NCBI GenBank assembly: GCA_030295235.1
Contig: AP026157.1
Span: 372,001-436,000, forward strand
Reading direction: 5' to 3'
DNA length: 64,000 bases
Source of the DNA: Fistulifera solaris
Taxonomy: Eukaryota; Bacillariophyta; Bacillariophyceae; Naviculales; Stauroneidaceae
Part shown: one piece after another, positions 1 to 10,021 of the stretch
Position numbering within the stretch: the first letter of the stretch is position 1
Layout: every line of letters begins with the position of its first letter
Program-made: the position numbers and the translations under genes
Notes under the pieces: model-generated
What the model saw: the letters and a program-made list of their open reading frames with translations, nothing else
The model's database searches: none
What the model was told of the DNA's origin: nothing

Positions 1-276
1 AAAAGGTTGCATGCATTTTTCGCGCGAGCATAATTAAACAGAATCATAGTGTCGAAGTCAACAAAGATCTCTAAAAAGATCCGATATCAGGGCAAGAAAA
101 AGATCCTCTTACATTTTCAAAACATCACCGAACCGCATATTTTCAATTAGCTCGACCAGGTAAACAGATTTACAAATAATATCGCTGTGAACATTTTCGT
201 GGCTATCGAACTAACAAACTTCTTTCCCACTCGTTTCGTTCAGACAGTTCAGTGCTCTCTCTATTCGAATCCAATC

Positions 277-903
277 ATGAAGTTTCTTATCTCGAAAATT
301 GTCCTCGTGTTTTCCATCCTTACGACCGCTACGGCGACAATTGAGGTCGAAGCCGCCCCTGAACCAATGACATTTGCAGAAAAACTAGCGTTGATTGAAG
401 GCGATGGTAACCGTCGGTCGATGCGAGAGCTTCAAGCATCTCTGACGTACAAGGGTAATATTTGCAGCACGGAGACGCAAATGATGATGTTCTGCAGCAC
501 TCGAGACTCGGACTGCCGCTCCAGTGACTGGGACTACTGGCGATTGAATTTGCAAGCCGGCACGACCTACACCATCGAAGTGGACCGTGTTACGTGCTCC
601 ATGGATCCTGCTCTCAGTTTGTTTCAGGGAGTCGGGACTACCTTGCCTGAGGATTGTTTCTATATAGAACAAAGCACGGAAACGCTAACTTTTGTTGCCG
701 AATCGGACGACAATGATCCAGAACCCGCTTTTTGTCTTGAACAATCGTCGCCCTTTTCCGATCCCAAAATCACTGTCACTCCCGACACGACTGGGCCGTT
801 CACTTTGGCTGTCATTAATTTCGCCTCAAACATCGAACTCTGCACTGGAGCTGTGGGTTATCAGTATAAGGTGATCATCAATCCATCTCCTTCGTGCAGT
901 TAA
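277..903 (+). CDS. Secreted PPC-domain-like protein, 208 aa
   Basis: The ATG at 277 opens with a clear signal peptide (MKFLISKIVLVFSILTTATA), so I prefer it to the upstream in-frame GTG at 187. The mature protein has about nine cysteines. It carries a pattern resembling the bacterial pre-peptidase C-terminal (PPC) beta-sandwich: LQAGTTYTIEVDRV, then DPALSLFQG, an acidic DD segment, and finally GPFTLAVINFAS. No catalytic domain is attached, so the protein is probably an extracellular or wall-associated binding module. It could equally be an unrelated beta-sandwich. It stands alone, about 600 bp upstream of a glycosyltransferase on the same strand. The ORF and signal peptide are seen directly; the PPC assignment is inference from pattern only. 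Confidence 0.6.
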   Translation: MKFLISKIVLVFSILTTATATIEVEAAPEPMTFAEKLALIEGDGNRRSMRELQASLTYKGNICSTETQMMMFCSTRDSDCRSSDWDYWRLNLQAGTTYTIEVDRVTCSMDPALSLFQGVGTTLPEDCFYIEQSTETLTFVAESDDNDPEPAFCLEQSSPFSDPKITVTPDTTGPFTLAVINFASNIELCTGAVGYQYKVIINPSPSCS

Positions 904-1502
904 TGAGCAGAGCGAACAGTGGCCGACAGTTAGTACTCTTTGCAATGCGATATTCGCTCCTTCCGGCAAGGTATGATTCCAACTTTTAAGATGCGATAAG
1001 ATCGAATACTTAACGATTTCACAAATAATCATCTTGTTCGCCTCGTATCGGAGGATTAGCACTGTTTCATTGTGATGAACGAGTGAATGTGGTTCGAAGA
1101 TGCGCGGTGTCTCAACATCCACAGAAACTCTGTTTGACTTTTATAGATTTGCAGAAAATCTGTACAGCGGCTGCTTCCGGCGCGGCTTCGACATTATTTC
1201 AGTCACGTTCTCGACTGAATGTTTCGTCGTCCGTTCGTCTACACGCCAAGCGAATAAAATAGGCCGTGTTTTTTTTCGCGTTTTTGGTTTTGATGATGAT
1301 GCGGTCACATCGCGCATTACTTGGCATAATAACAAGGATGAGCTTTTGCTGTCGTTCGAGTGAAGCAAATTGCGAAACAAGTCAAGCGCAACAAACGGAC
1401 GGGTAATGACAAAGAAGAGTTAACAATTACTTTAGAAACAATCAACTCGGCGAAAGGAGTTTTGTCATTCTATTTCTTTTCTCTTTCGAACATATTCTGA
1501 CA
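904..1502. other. Intergenic, nothing recognised
   Basis: About 600 bp between two same-strand genes. The short ORFs here have no recognisable features. The segment should hold the promoter of the glycosyltransferase, but I see no clear element. Confidence 0.5.
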
Positions 1503-2752
1503 ATGACGAGTGAATCATCAACGACGGCGGAAGTTCCTTCACGTAACCGCCGTTCCGCTTTGTATTTCCTAATAACTGTATGTATATGGTCGTTCTTCTT
1601 TCTCGTACAAGAACGAGAGAGTTTGACCCTGTTAGCGTCGTCCTTACAAGGACGTTCTTCACTACAACAAGTTGAAACAAGCAGAAATTACATTCGTAAC
1701 ATTGACGAGAGCTATTACAGTCGCAACAGCACAAGGAACAATGAAACCATTCACATATTATTCGGTCTCAAAGGAAAAGACCCAGCGTTTCTGGCGGAAT
1801 TTCAAGTCGCACTCAAAAATGTGTTATTGCAAGCTCCGCTCGATCAACCCATGCACATTCATATAATGGCCGATGAAGAAGCGTATCAAGCTATTACAAT
1901 CAAATCAAAACAACCCACCGATCCACTGCGCATCTTTGTGCCGTCGTTGCATCAAAAGTGGATGTCTTTGCAACCTATACAACTCCATATCTACAATGTC
2001 CAACAATTGCTCGAACAAGTATGGACGCCCTTTCTGAAAGACAAATTTCAGTCCTTTTCGTTTCAAAGCATGACGGGGCATCATACCGTTGGAGCATTCT
2101 TTCGTCTCTTGGCGCATCACATTTTATTACCACACGATCCTTCGATTCAGTATGTCATTTATTTGGATCCCGATGTTCTCTTTTTGGCAAACGTACAAGC
2201 GGCGTGGCAAGAACGACCCATTCACAATCCCGATATACTGTTTGCGTGGGGTGCCAGCATGTGTTCGGGGTTTTTGTTGTTAAATGTGCAACGCTTACAT
2301 GTCTTTTGGGAACTCTCCGATACCTTGGATTTACAAAAGTCGCCAAACAATACAAACAATCGCCCAACGATCAATTGTTTTTGCGGGCCATGAATGTCAC
2401 ACATCCCGACCAGGTAGTATTGTTGCCACCGGCGTGGGATATCAACATTGCCGATGGAATTTGGAAAATGGCCAAAACGATAGTGCAGGAACGACCCCAA
2501 ATCGGTATGATGCATTTCAATGGCGGACCCCACCGGACACCACCGGAACCGTATTATAAAGTCCACGACTTTTTGACCAAACCCGAATTGGTCGAGACCT
2601 GGGGTGTGGCCTTGTATTATGCCCGAATGCCGTGGACGTGGGCGCGGTATTTTGCCGAAAGTCAAATTCCCGCGCATCGTCCGGCGTATCCGCTGCAAGT
2701 GCATCTGCATCCGACCAGTTGTCCGGAAGGAAACTGTACGGCGAGTCCATAG
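1503..2752 (+). CDS. GT8-like Golgi glycosyltransferase, one frame break
   Basis: Type II membrane protein: a short basic N-terminus, a hydrophobic anchor at residues ~19-35 (YFLITVCIWSFFFLV), then a lumenal catalytic domain. Family GT8/LARGE-like features are HIHIMADEEAYQAI, the DxD metal site in YVIYLDPDVLFLAN, and CSGFLLLNVQRL. The second half (QLFLRAMNVTHPDQVVLLPP, then GMMHFNGGPH) continues in the +1 frame. The switch coincides with the A-run 2335-2338, which is one base short for continuity; the continuous product would be ~416 aa. Because both halves stay conserved, I read this as a sequencing indel. It converges on the aminotransferase with about 40 bp between the stops. Donor and acceptor sugars cannot be told from sequence. 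Confidence 0.75.
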
Positions 2753-2791
2753 AACTGTCGATGTGATTATAGAATTTTATACTTTATTTGC

Positions 2792-4354
2792 TTATGCGCG
2801 ATTCTGTTTCCATTGCACCAATCGACGACCCATTTCGTTCATGGCTTCGACACCACCATGGGGCCACGTGTAGACTATACGAAACATACCCGGCTTTTCA
2901 CCGTGAAAGCTTTCTCCCAATGTCAACAACACATTGGCCTCATGGTACAGCTCCATCCACAATTCGCGCTCGGTTTGATTCGGACGCAAATACGCAGAAA
3001 AGTCGGCCCACGCAAAGAGCGTTCCTTGGGTGCCTTCATACACCGAAACATCAATTCGTGCTAAAGCCTCTTTCGCGGCCACGAACACTTCGTACAATCG
3101 TTTTTGATTTTCCGCCAAATACCAATCTCTCCATTCTTTGTCTTCTAAGAGTTGCGTGAACGCCCATTGGGTCAACTGTGAAACACCATTGTAATACGAC
3201 AACATCCCCATGGCCTCGTACAAGGCCGTATTGTGCGTCATTAACGTTCCGACCCGCAACCCACTGGCCCCCCAATCTTTCGAAAGACCGGCCACAATGT
3301 GTACGCGATCTCCCAAATAGTGCGTAGCGTTGGTATCTTGGTTCTTTTGCCACATGATTTCGGCCGCACTCGTGACGTGAACTCCGGGAAAGACGGAATT
3401 GCCATAAATTTCGTCCGAGACCACGTGCAAATCGTGTTCCAACGCCCAATCGATCATCAACTGCATAGCTTCTTTGGAGTACACGGCCCCCGTGGGATTG
3501 TGCGGTTGACACAGCAGAAGAATGCGGGGAGTATGACCCGCTTGTTGGGAAGCGTGATACGCCCGTTCGAGATCGTGACGCGTCGGTTCATAATTCGTCG
3601 CCGAAACAGTCGGGATGAGTTGCAGATGCAAATGACCATGAATCCCAAAATCACCCGGAAACGCCGCATAAATAGGTCCATTCACCAAGACTCCTTCGTC
3701 GGCTTCCGCCAAGGTCCACGATAAAACATCGAGAATGGCACCAGCTCCACTGCCTACCACGAGCGCATCGGGACGAACGGGGACGCCGTTCATCCACGAA
3801 TCTTCCATCATGTGCGCCAATGCTTGCCGGAAGGTACTGTGACCATGAAAGTCATCATAGTCAAAGACCCATTCCGGTATCGAGGTATTTTGCATGGAAG
3901 CTTGCAGTTTTTGTGACAATTCTGGATAGAGGAGACGATTTTCGGCCATTAACAGAATCAACTTGCCGTCGGGGTTGTCGACAGGATGATATTCATTCGC
4001 TTTGGCGTCCATGAATACGGCAATATCATCACGCACTAAAGGAATAATGGCGCGCGACGACAAATGCTGCGGGCCTTTGGTGGGTAAATGGTGTGTTGAT
4101 GTGTGATGCCTGTGATGATGATGCGGCGATGCATGAGAGAGTACATCAACGGCGGTCGTCGTTGATGATTCCTTAGTGCCGATCCATGTCGAACAAGCCA
4201 GAATTATTAGCACGAGAGCGATACTCAAGAGACTGTACGACGACCATCGTTGACTTGCGGCTTGGATGGGGGCGAAGGATTGCGTGTGTTCGTTGTCGAG
4301 AATATCGTCATTTTGTGTTATACGAATCGATTGATACGAATTTGTTGTTTTCAT
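2792..4354 (-). CDS. ACC-synthase-like PLP aminotransferase, membrane-anchored, 520 aa
   Basis: Fold-type I PLP enzyme, class I/II aminotransferase of the 1-aminocyclopropane-1-carboxylate synthase-like group. Seen in order: YDDFHGHSTFRQALAHMM (compare the F-x-D-Y-H-G region of ACC synthases), CQPHNPTGAVYSK, VSDEIYGNSVF, and the Schiff-base lysine in GLSKDWGASGLRVG. The first ATG is at 4354; the frame runs to a TTG at 4402, which I do not use. An N-terminal hydrophobic segment (YSLLSIALVLIILACSTWI, residues ~39-57) and a following His/Ser-rich linker suggest a membrane-anchored enzyme. Whether it makes ACC, and so ethylene precursor, or is a general aminotransferase or alkylcysteine lyase cannot be decided here. 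Confidence 0.85.
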   Translation of the reverse strand: MKTTNSYQSIRITQNDDILDNEHTQSFAPIQAASQRWSSYSLLSIALVLIILACSTWIGTKESSTTTAVDVLSHASPHHHHRHHTSTHHLPTKGPQHLSSRAIIPLVRDDIAVFMDAKANEYHPVDNPDGKLILLMAENRLLYPELSQKLQASMQNTSIPEWVFDYDDFHGHSTFRQALAHMMEDSWMNGVPVRPDALVVGSGAGAILDVLSWTLAEADEGVLVNGPIYAAFPGDFGIHGHLHLQLIPTVSATNYEPTRHDLERAYHASQQAGHTPRILLLCQPHNPTGAVYSKEAMQLMIDWALEHDLHVVSDEIYGNSVFPGVHVTSAAEIMWQKNQDTNATHYLGDRVHIVAGLSKDWGASGLRVGTLMTHNTALYEAMGMLSYYNGVSQLTQWAFTQLLEDKEWRDWYLAENQKRLYEVFVAAKEALARIDVSVYEGTQGTLFAWADFSAYLRPNQTERELWMELYHEANVLLTLGESFHGEKPGMFRIVYTWPHGGVEAMNEMGRRLVQWKQNRA

Positions 4355-5270
4355 GGTGAAGCTGCGATTGCTGTGAAGAGTTATAGTGTTATGTAGGTCC
4401 AAGGAACGGAAAAACCATTAGCATAGCATGGATTTTTCGAAAATAAGAGGCGCGCATACCTCGAAACAAAATCTTCCGAAAAAAAGAAAAGCCGCGACGC
4501 GACGATCGAGAGCGGGAGGAATAAGATCGAAGATGTTCGTGGTTTTACTATCCCATAAAGTGTATGCGAAGTTTTCTCGTGATTGGATTTGCTGTCACGA
4601 GCTAGATCATAGAGGGGTTCGTCGAACTCAAGAAGATCAATAATTTACTAATCTACTCAAATTTTTTCATCACTATGTAAATGCTTTATCACAACGTAAA
4701 GCTCATAGCTGGACTGACAGGATATAGCCAAATTTCGTGTCTCGTATTGTTCCTGTAACATTGAAAGAACCTTCGTTCCATCGTCATTCCTTCCCATTTT
4801 CCCCACGTGTACACCACATGAGCCGTCTTTTTCGCTCATGATGTAATAATTTAGAGAGCTGCTGCATTCGTCAAAAACTGCAACGTTTTACGGAGTTTTT
4901 TTTGACGACTAGTTCCATCCAAAAGGGACTCCTCATGACTGAAAGACGGTTTCCAGTCTTGGTGAAAACGGACAACACTTCTTTGTCGGTATAGTAATTA
5001 AGGCTTCAAAAAGGCTATTCGCGGAGTGTAAGTCCGTACAGGAAAAGACCGAAAGAGGCCCTTCTAACGTCTTCGCGGAGTTTTGGAACACATTGCAGAT
5101 TGGTTTGTTGACATGCAACTCTCTTTCATCGTGTTCTCATAATTCATCATTATCATTCCTTCGAACCACATCGAAGAAATACAAAATAACCAAACTATCC
5201 TTCACAATCAATTGATTCATTCAATTTTATCTTCATTTGTAACAGCAGCATTAACTAACAACATTAGAGA
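4355..5270. other. Intergenic, contains dispersed palindromic repeat
   Basis: About 900 bp between divergent genes. A short ORF at 4428-4643 is not convincing. At 4932-4962 lies one copy of the dispersed GACTG...CAGTC palindrome, followed by the associated block ending in TATAGTAA. Confidence 0.5.
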
Positions 5271-5649
5271 ATGACAACAACAAGCGAACAAGACGAGATT
5301 CTCGCAACGCCGGAAGAAATTCGAACACTTTTGGCGAACGATGACACGGTTATTTTGGATGTTCGTGGACCGGAAGAAATCTTAGAGACGGGTTATTGGA
5401 AGACGAAACGTCCGAGTGATGGACATCCGCATCGATGGATTCAATTGGCCTGTTCACGAACGGACGCGCCGTTGCTGGAACTGACGATGGATTCTCTACT
5501 CGACGCGAAAGATCAACCCATATTGATTCATTGCAAAAGCGGAAAACGCGCGGGCTTGGCCAAGCGTGTGTTGGAAAAAAGCAGGTTACACGAATGTATG
5601 GAATGCGGGTGGTTGGAGTGATGTTGAGCCCTTTGTTGTGAAAGAATAA
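5271..5649 (+). CDS. Rhodanese-like protein, one frame break
   Basis: Single rhodanese domain of ~125 aa without targeting peptide. It has TVILDVRGPEEI near the N-terminus and the active-site loop HCKSGKRAGLAK with the catalytic Cys. The last ~25 residues, matching the paralogue at 15 kb (GYTNVWNAGGWSDVEPF), lie in the +1 frame. The switch is at the A-run 5575-5580, one base longer than continuity needs. Without it the frame ends at 5649 rather than 5621. The family transfers sulfane sulfur to thiophilic acceptors. The neighbouring cysteine-desulfurase-like gene converges on it, which fits sulfur or selenium handling but does not prove it. Confidence 0.75.
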
Positions 5650-5780
5650 TCGAGAATGTAGGAATAGATTTTTTCATTAAGTGTAAATAAATAAATTGAA
5701 TGGATCAAAAGACTAAACAACTTCGTATACAGGCTATAAATTCATACACATGAAATATTTTTCCATCCTTTTCTCTTGTA

Positions 5781-7088
5781 TTACACCACTTTATTGTTCG
5801 CCACCCACTGCTCTTTCACGGCCGCAATCAAAATGGCCGCAGCTTGTTCGACTTCTGATTTGGTGGTCGTATGCGATACGGACAGTCGAATCGTTCCCAA
5901 GGCAAACTCGGTCGGTACTTTCATCGCTAGTAAGACTGCGGAGACTTGTGCCTGCGGTGTATGACACGAAGCTCCGGCACTGGCGGCCACACGATCACCG
6001 ACCGCTTGCAACAACGCACCGGCTTGTACATTTTTGATTCCGACCGAAAGTGTATTCGGTAATCGCCACGCCGGATCGGTTGGTCCATTCGCTTTCACAT
6101 TATCGACACCCAATCCGTCCGTTAACAGTTGCAACAACAACGTCCGCATCGCTTCCATGTGTTGGGCACGTTGTTGCCATTCTTGTGATGCCAATGCACA
6201 CGCGGTTCCGAATCCGACCAAATACGGGACATTTTCCGTCCCACCCCGACGTCCGTATTCTTGTCCACCACCCCACAACAAATTGACTTCTTGTTGCAAA
6301 CAACCGGGACGGACGTACAAACAACCCACGCCTTTGGGTGCGCCCATTTTGTGTCCGACCAATGTGATCATATCGGGTCCATTTTCACCAAACAGCATAC
6401 TGACTCTACCCGCCGCTTGTGCGGCATCCGTATGAAACAAAATGTCGTGTTGACGACAATATTGCGCAATTTCTTGGATTGGTTGCACCGCCCCCGTTTC
6501 ATTGTTGGCGTATTGAATCGTCACCAAGCACGTGGATTTCGTTATCGCCTGTAGGACTTGATTCGCATCGACGCGGCCTTCTTGATTCACAGGCACATAC
6601 GTGACACGACAGCGTCCTAAATTCTGTAAATGTTCCAAATAATGCGCAATCGCGGGATGTTCGACGTTGGTGGTAACAATGTGCGGTGGAACTTGCGTGG
6701 CATTCTGTAAGGCCAACGCAATGGCCCAATTGTCGGCTTCGGTACCACTGGCCGTAAACCACACCGCCGACAAGGGCGTCGCCGCAGAAGTAGGATCTTC
6801 TAGACCCAACAACTGCAAGACTTGTTGTCTCGCTTTCTGAATAGAAGCCGCCGGAACTTGTCCCGCCCAATGATTCGTACTACTCGGATTCCCAAATTCT
6901 TTGGTGAAAAAAGGAATCATGGCTTGATAGACGCGGTCATCGATTGGTGTCGTCGCATTGGAGTCGAAATAAATGCGCGGTTGCTGTTTGTGTTTTTTGC
7001 TGACAATCAAATGGGCGACAAAGGCGGTAGCGACAAACGCAACGGTTGTTGTCGGCCACGAAAGCAGTGACTGCTGTAATGACTGCAT
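5781..7088 (-). CDS. Selenocysteine lyase / cysteine desulfurase-like enzyme, 435 aa
   Basis: Class V aminotransferase (NifS/IscS/SCLY family), PLP-dependent, removing S or Se from Cys/Sec. Seen: IYFDSNATTPIDDRVYQAM, EFGNPSSTNHWAG, FHTDAAQAAGR, the PLP lysine in TLVGHKMGAPKGVG, and GGGQEYGRRGGTENV. The catalytic Cys loop is ASAGASCHTP followed by VLLAMKVPTEFALGTIRLSV. That is closer to animal selenocysteine lyase (AS-x-GAACHS...VLL) than to IscS (SSGSACTS). An N-terminal hydrophobic stretch (residues ~10-30, TTTVAFVATAFVAHLIVSKK) suggests a membrane anchor, unusual for the family. The ATG at 7088 is the only reasonable start. The catalytic fold is secure; the SCLY subgroup is inferred. Confidence 0.85.
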   Translation of the reverse strand: MQSLQQSLLSWPTTTVAFVATAFVAHLIVSKKHKQQPRIYFDSNATTPIDDRVYQAMIPFFTKEFGNPSSTNHWAGQVPAASIQKARQQVLQLLGLEDPTSAATPLSAVWFTASGTEADNWAIALALQNATQVPPHIVTTNVEHPAIAHYLEHLQNLGRCRVTYVPVNQEGRVDANQVLQAITKSTCLVTIQYANNETGAVQPIQEIAQYCRQHDILFHTDAAQAAGRVSMLFGENGPDMITLVGHKMGAPKGVGCLYVRPGCLQQEVNLLWGGGQEYGRRGGTENVPYLVGFGTACALASQEWQQRAQHMEAMRTLLLQLLTDGLGVDNVKANGPTDPAWRLPNTLSVGIKNVQAGALLQAVGDRVAASAGASCHTPQAQVSAVLLAMKVPTEFALGTIRLSVSHTTTKSEVEQAAAILIAAVKEQWVANNKVV

Positions 7089-7595
7089 TTGTTATAAGAT
7101 TAAGCAGAATGGATAAGCAATCAGCAGTGTTTATTCTTGGAAAAGGAATGAAGAAGACTCGTCGAATGCAACTTCAGCGTGTTTCTTTTTTTTTGTTGCG
7201 CGTGCAACGTCGCGGTCCCGGGTAACTGGGTCCCTGATGTGACGCCAGCTTCCAGCGGTAGAGCACGAAAGACCCCTGTATGGGTTCTCGGCGGCTTCGT
7301 GTAAAGAACAAAAGAGTGTCGTCAATGGGCTTGTTCGATTCTTCATGCGTAATAAAGGATTGCGAAACACAGCAGTTGGGACTAAGAGTTGGAAGGACAA
7401 ACGTATCTACTATCATACAAAATGTAGGCTACATTATCCAAGACTGCGTTTCAATCATGATTCAAGATTCGTTCGAACGACGCTGTTATATTACCTCTTG
7501 TCCATCAGCTTTGACAAATCAAGAACGATCAGTGCGAATCCATCTCAAACAGTCGTATACTATATTCTCTAAAAATGAAACTACACGTATGCTAA
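7089..7595. other. Intergenic between two minus-strand genes
   Basis: About 500 bp covering the 5' side of the lyase-like gene and the 3' side of the bZIP-PAS gene. A GC-rich patch at ~7200-7310 has a D-arm-like string (CCAGCGGTAGAGCAC) but no matching T-arm, so no tRNA is called. Confidence 0.4.
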
Positions 7596-9196
7596 TCAAC
7601 GCCCATCGGTTTCGTCACTTTCACTTTCTTCTCCACTGCTGTTGCCACTGTCACTGATGCGGGTGGCGTCACCACGCTTGCGGCGTTTCGGTGCTTTGTC
7701 TCTCGTGGTAGTGTCATCCACCCGCAAATTGTCCAAGGGTCGTATCGAACACACGCATTCGGGTCGTTCGCCGGCAAAGTGCACCACGCCATTGAGAGAG
7801 ACGCGTTTGTTGGTGTTGCTCTTGTCGACAAGTTCCAGTTCCCATACGCCCGTACCCAATTGGACTGTATCGGACACATCCTCTCGGGCCGCCAAGGAAT
7901 CCATAAAAGCGGCTTTCAGTATACGCACACTCTCGGGTGACAAACGATCCCAAAACGACGTTCCTTCCAGTTCCGAAGCAGTAAACGAAAGAAATCGTTC
8001 CACGGATTCCGAAACAAACCACAGCTTGCCCGACGAATCAAAGACAACTACCAAGTCCGGAATAGACCGCAGAATTTGTTCTTTACGCCGTAATCCATCA
8101 TTCTCTTCTTTTAACTCTTCAATAAATTGTTTCTTGCGCTTCCGACTCAACTGGGCCGATTTCCGATTCGCGGCCCGCTTCATCTGCTTCTTGCCCTCGG
8201 GTTCATCGTCCGAGGCATCCGGATCGTTGGTTGTTGGTAACGAATTCACCGACGCTTGAAGGTTGTTGGGAAGTGGAGGAGGCATATTGTTGGACGATAA
8301 CGAAGAGAGCAAGTTCGGTGATGTTTGGGAACGCGGAAGGACTTGCGACTTAGTCGACCGACTCGCATCCTCTGTGGAACGAAAAAGACAAGTGCAACCG
8401 AGAGAACGTGAGTGACGTGGATTGTGAAAAAGCAACGCATCATCCAATCAAAACAAAACAAGCAAACACGTCATGCAGGTCGAAAGTACTTTTGCTTCAA
8501 CATCAACTGGCTGATAAGTTGCACCTTCTGTGTACACTCCAGCAGCTACACGATATTCGGTATGGAAAATACTGTACTCCGCGCACTCTCCAGTCATCGC
8601 AACGAGCTCGATCGATCGAGGACGCAATGCACCATGGTAGACCCCTTGCTGACTTGCGGAACAACACATCGTCGTCTTTGTTCACCTAAACAGGATATTT
8701 CGAACAAGTATGAAAAGTACCTACCTGCGGCAGCTGCCGTACGACCCGAAAGAAGCATTTGCAACGCCTGATTCGGAAACGGCACAAACGGATTCGCGCT
8801 CGGCAAGGCTTGTCCCGCGTTCGCCAGGAAATGAAGCAAATCCAACTGTGAATTGTTGTTGTTATTTGTGGCAAAGTTCATTCCATTCAGTCCTTGTAAC
8901 AGTGTCGCCATGGCGGTAGGATTGATGCCGGAACTCAACGCTTGTGACAATAATTGTGGATTGATGGTGGTTTGTGATACTTGTTGTTGTTGTTGTTGAT
9001 GTTGTTGTTGCAGAGCAGCAGTCAGATTGACAATCGATTGCAAGTCGATTGATGAAGATGATGCATGATTTCCCTCGGAAGTGGATGACCCATTGTTGCT
9101 GTTGTTGTTGCTGTTATTCGTGTCGTTGCTGTTGTTTCGGTGAGAAGAAGCCGAGGCCAGCGCTGCCAAGGCTTCCAATCCCTTGTTGTTGTTCAT
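7596..9196 (-). CDS. bZIP-PAS transcription factor, 2 exons, ~415 aa
   Basis: Exon 1 is 9196-8725 and exon 2 is 8371-7596. The intron 8724-8372 has a GTAGGT donor and a CCACAG acceptor, and the phase matches (GCA G|AG GAT). The N-terminus is Asn/Ser-rich with a poly-Gln tract (~8950-9020) and no targeting signal. Exon 2 holds an acidic patch (DDEPEGKK), then the bZIP basic region ANRKSAQLSRKRKKQ with the N-x7-R spacing, a short zipper (ELKEENDGLRRKEQIL) and a PAS domain (IPDLVVVFDSSGKLWFVS onward). The LOV flavin-binding Cys motif of aureochromes is absent, so this is a bZIP-PAS rather than a blue-light aureochrome. The ATG at 9196 begins MNNNKGLEALAAL. A longer in-frame start at 9328 is possible. 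Confidence 0.82.
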
Positions 9197-10021
9197 GTTT
9201 ACACTTCTTGTTCTTTTCAAGGCTTTGTAGATTGTGAGGGAAAGAAGAAGAGAGATGTTCGAATGAGTTGCAGTGAGAATGCATGTGTGTGTTGGAGTTG
9301 CCGCGGAAAGAGTGCAGTTTTGCTGCACGATGATTATTTACGGCAAGCAACAAAGCCAACGCGGCGTAACAAAACGCACGTCGGCGTCGGCTTACGTCAG
9401 CACATTACCATCTGACTTTGTGTTTCTTTTCTGTCTTCACTATGAAACAGAGTGTACTCCGAAGCAGATGGAGTGTATTCGTCGAATGGCCAAACAGATG
9501 GCGTTCTACTCAATGATTGGATCGTGATGACCCAAAGAAAACAAGATGGCGGAAGTGCCGAAGATGACGTGTGTGACGTCGATCATGCCATGGAATCACG
9601 ACACGACGCGAAGCCTTGTTTTGTGTATCCGTCTAACAGTAGAACGGGAATACGGAATACGACACACCGGTTCTTCCATCTGACACTTTCTTGAGGTGAC
9701 GAGTTCCGCCGGACGGGTTCGTTTTTCTTCATCCGAACTCCGCGCGCACACAACCGCAACGAGAACGGATGGCATCATTTCACTTCTTGTACTGTAGCAA
9801 TAGATGAAGGATACTCTAGTTGATGCTGCCACCGTTAGCATTCGTTCCGTTGTCTAAGTTGACTTTTATTTGAGAAGCCTGAAAAAATGAGAAGCGACAT
9901 CAAGTCAAATAAATACAGCATACGAAAAAAAGATCATGTCGTTCGCTTCCTTCATTTCTTCCTCATTCTTTCATTTTTTGATTTGAACCACTAAATTGAT
10001 TTATTAATATTAAACAACAAA
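9197..10021. other. Divergent intergenic region (bZIP-PAS / TLDc)
   Basis: About 825 bp between two divergently transcribed genes, so it should hold both promoters. No convincing coding sequence. It contains the ACGT-core motifs listed separately. Confidence 0.5.
9394..9579. promoter_or_regulatory. Cluster of ACGT-core (CRE/CCRE-like) sites
   Basis: The divergent promoter region between the bZIP-PAS gene and the TLDc gene contains ACGTCA at 9394-9399 and TGACGT at 9565-9570 and 9574-9579, the last two 9 bp apart. TGACGT and ACGTCA are the CO2/cAMP-responsive element cores described in the diatom Phaeodactylum and are generic bZIP targets. Six-base motifs occur by chance, so this is a weak call; the close pairing upstream of a bZIP gene is what makes it worth noting. 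Confidence 0.3.

Noticed and set aside
2222-2710. 162-aa minus-strand ORF opposite the glycosyltransferase
   Set aside because: Antisense shadow of a conserved coding region.
5271-5649. Programmed ribosomal frameshifting at the A-run of the rhodanese
   Set aside because: The same kind of break occurs at eight other unrelated homopolymers in both directions; assembly error is simpler.
7200-7310. Possible tRNA gene
   Set aside because: A D-arm-like string is present, but acceptor, anticodon and T arms do not pair.
8412-8771. 119-aa plus-strand ORF over the bZIP-PAS intron
   Set aside because: It lies across the intron and exon ends of the opposite-strand gene, and no features support it.
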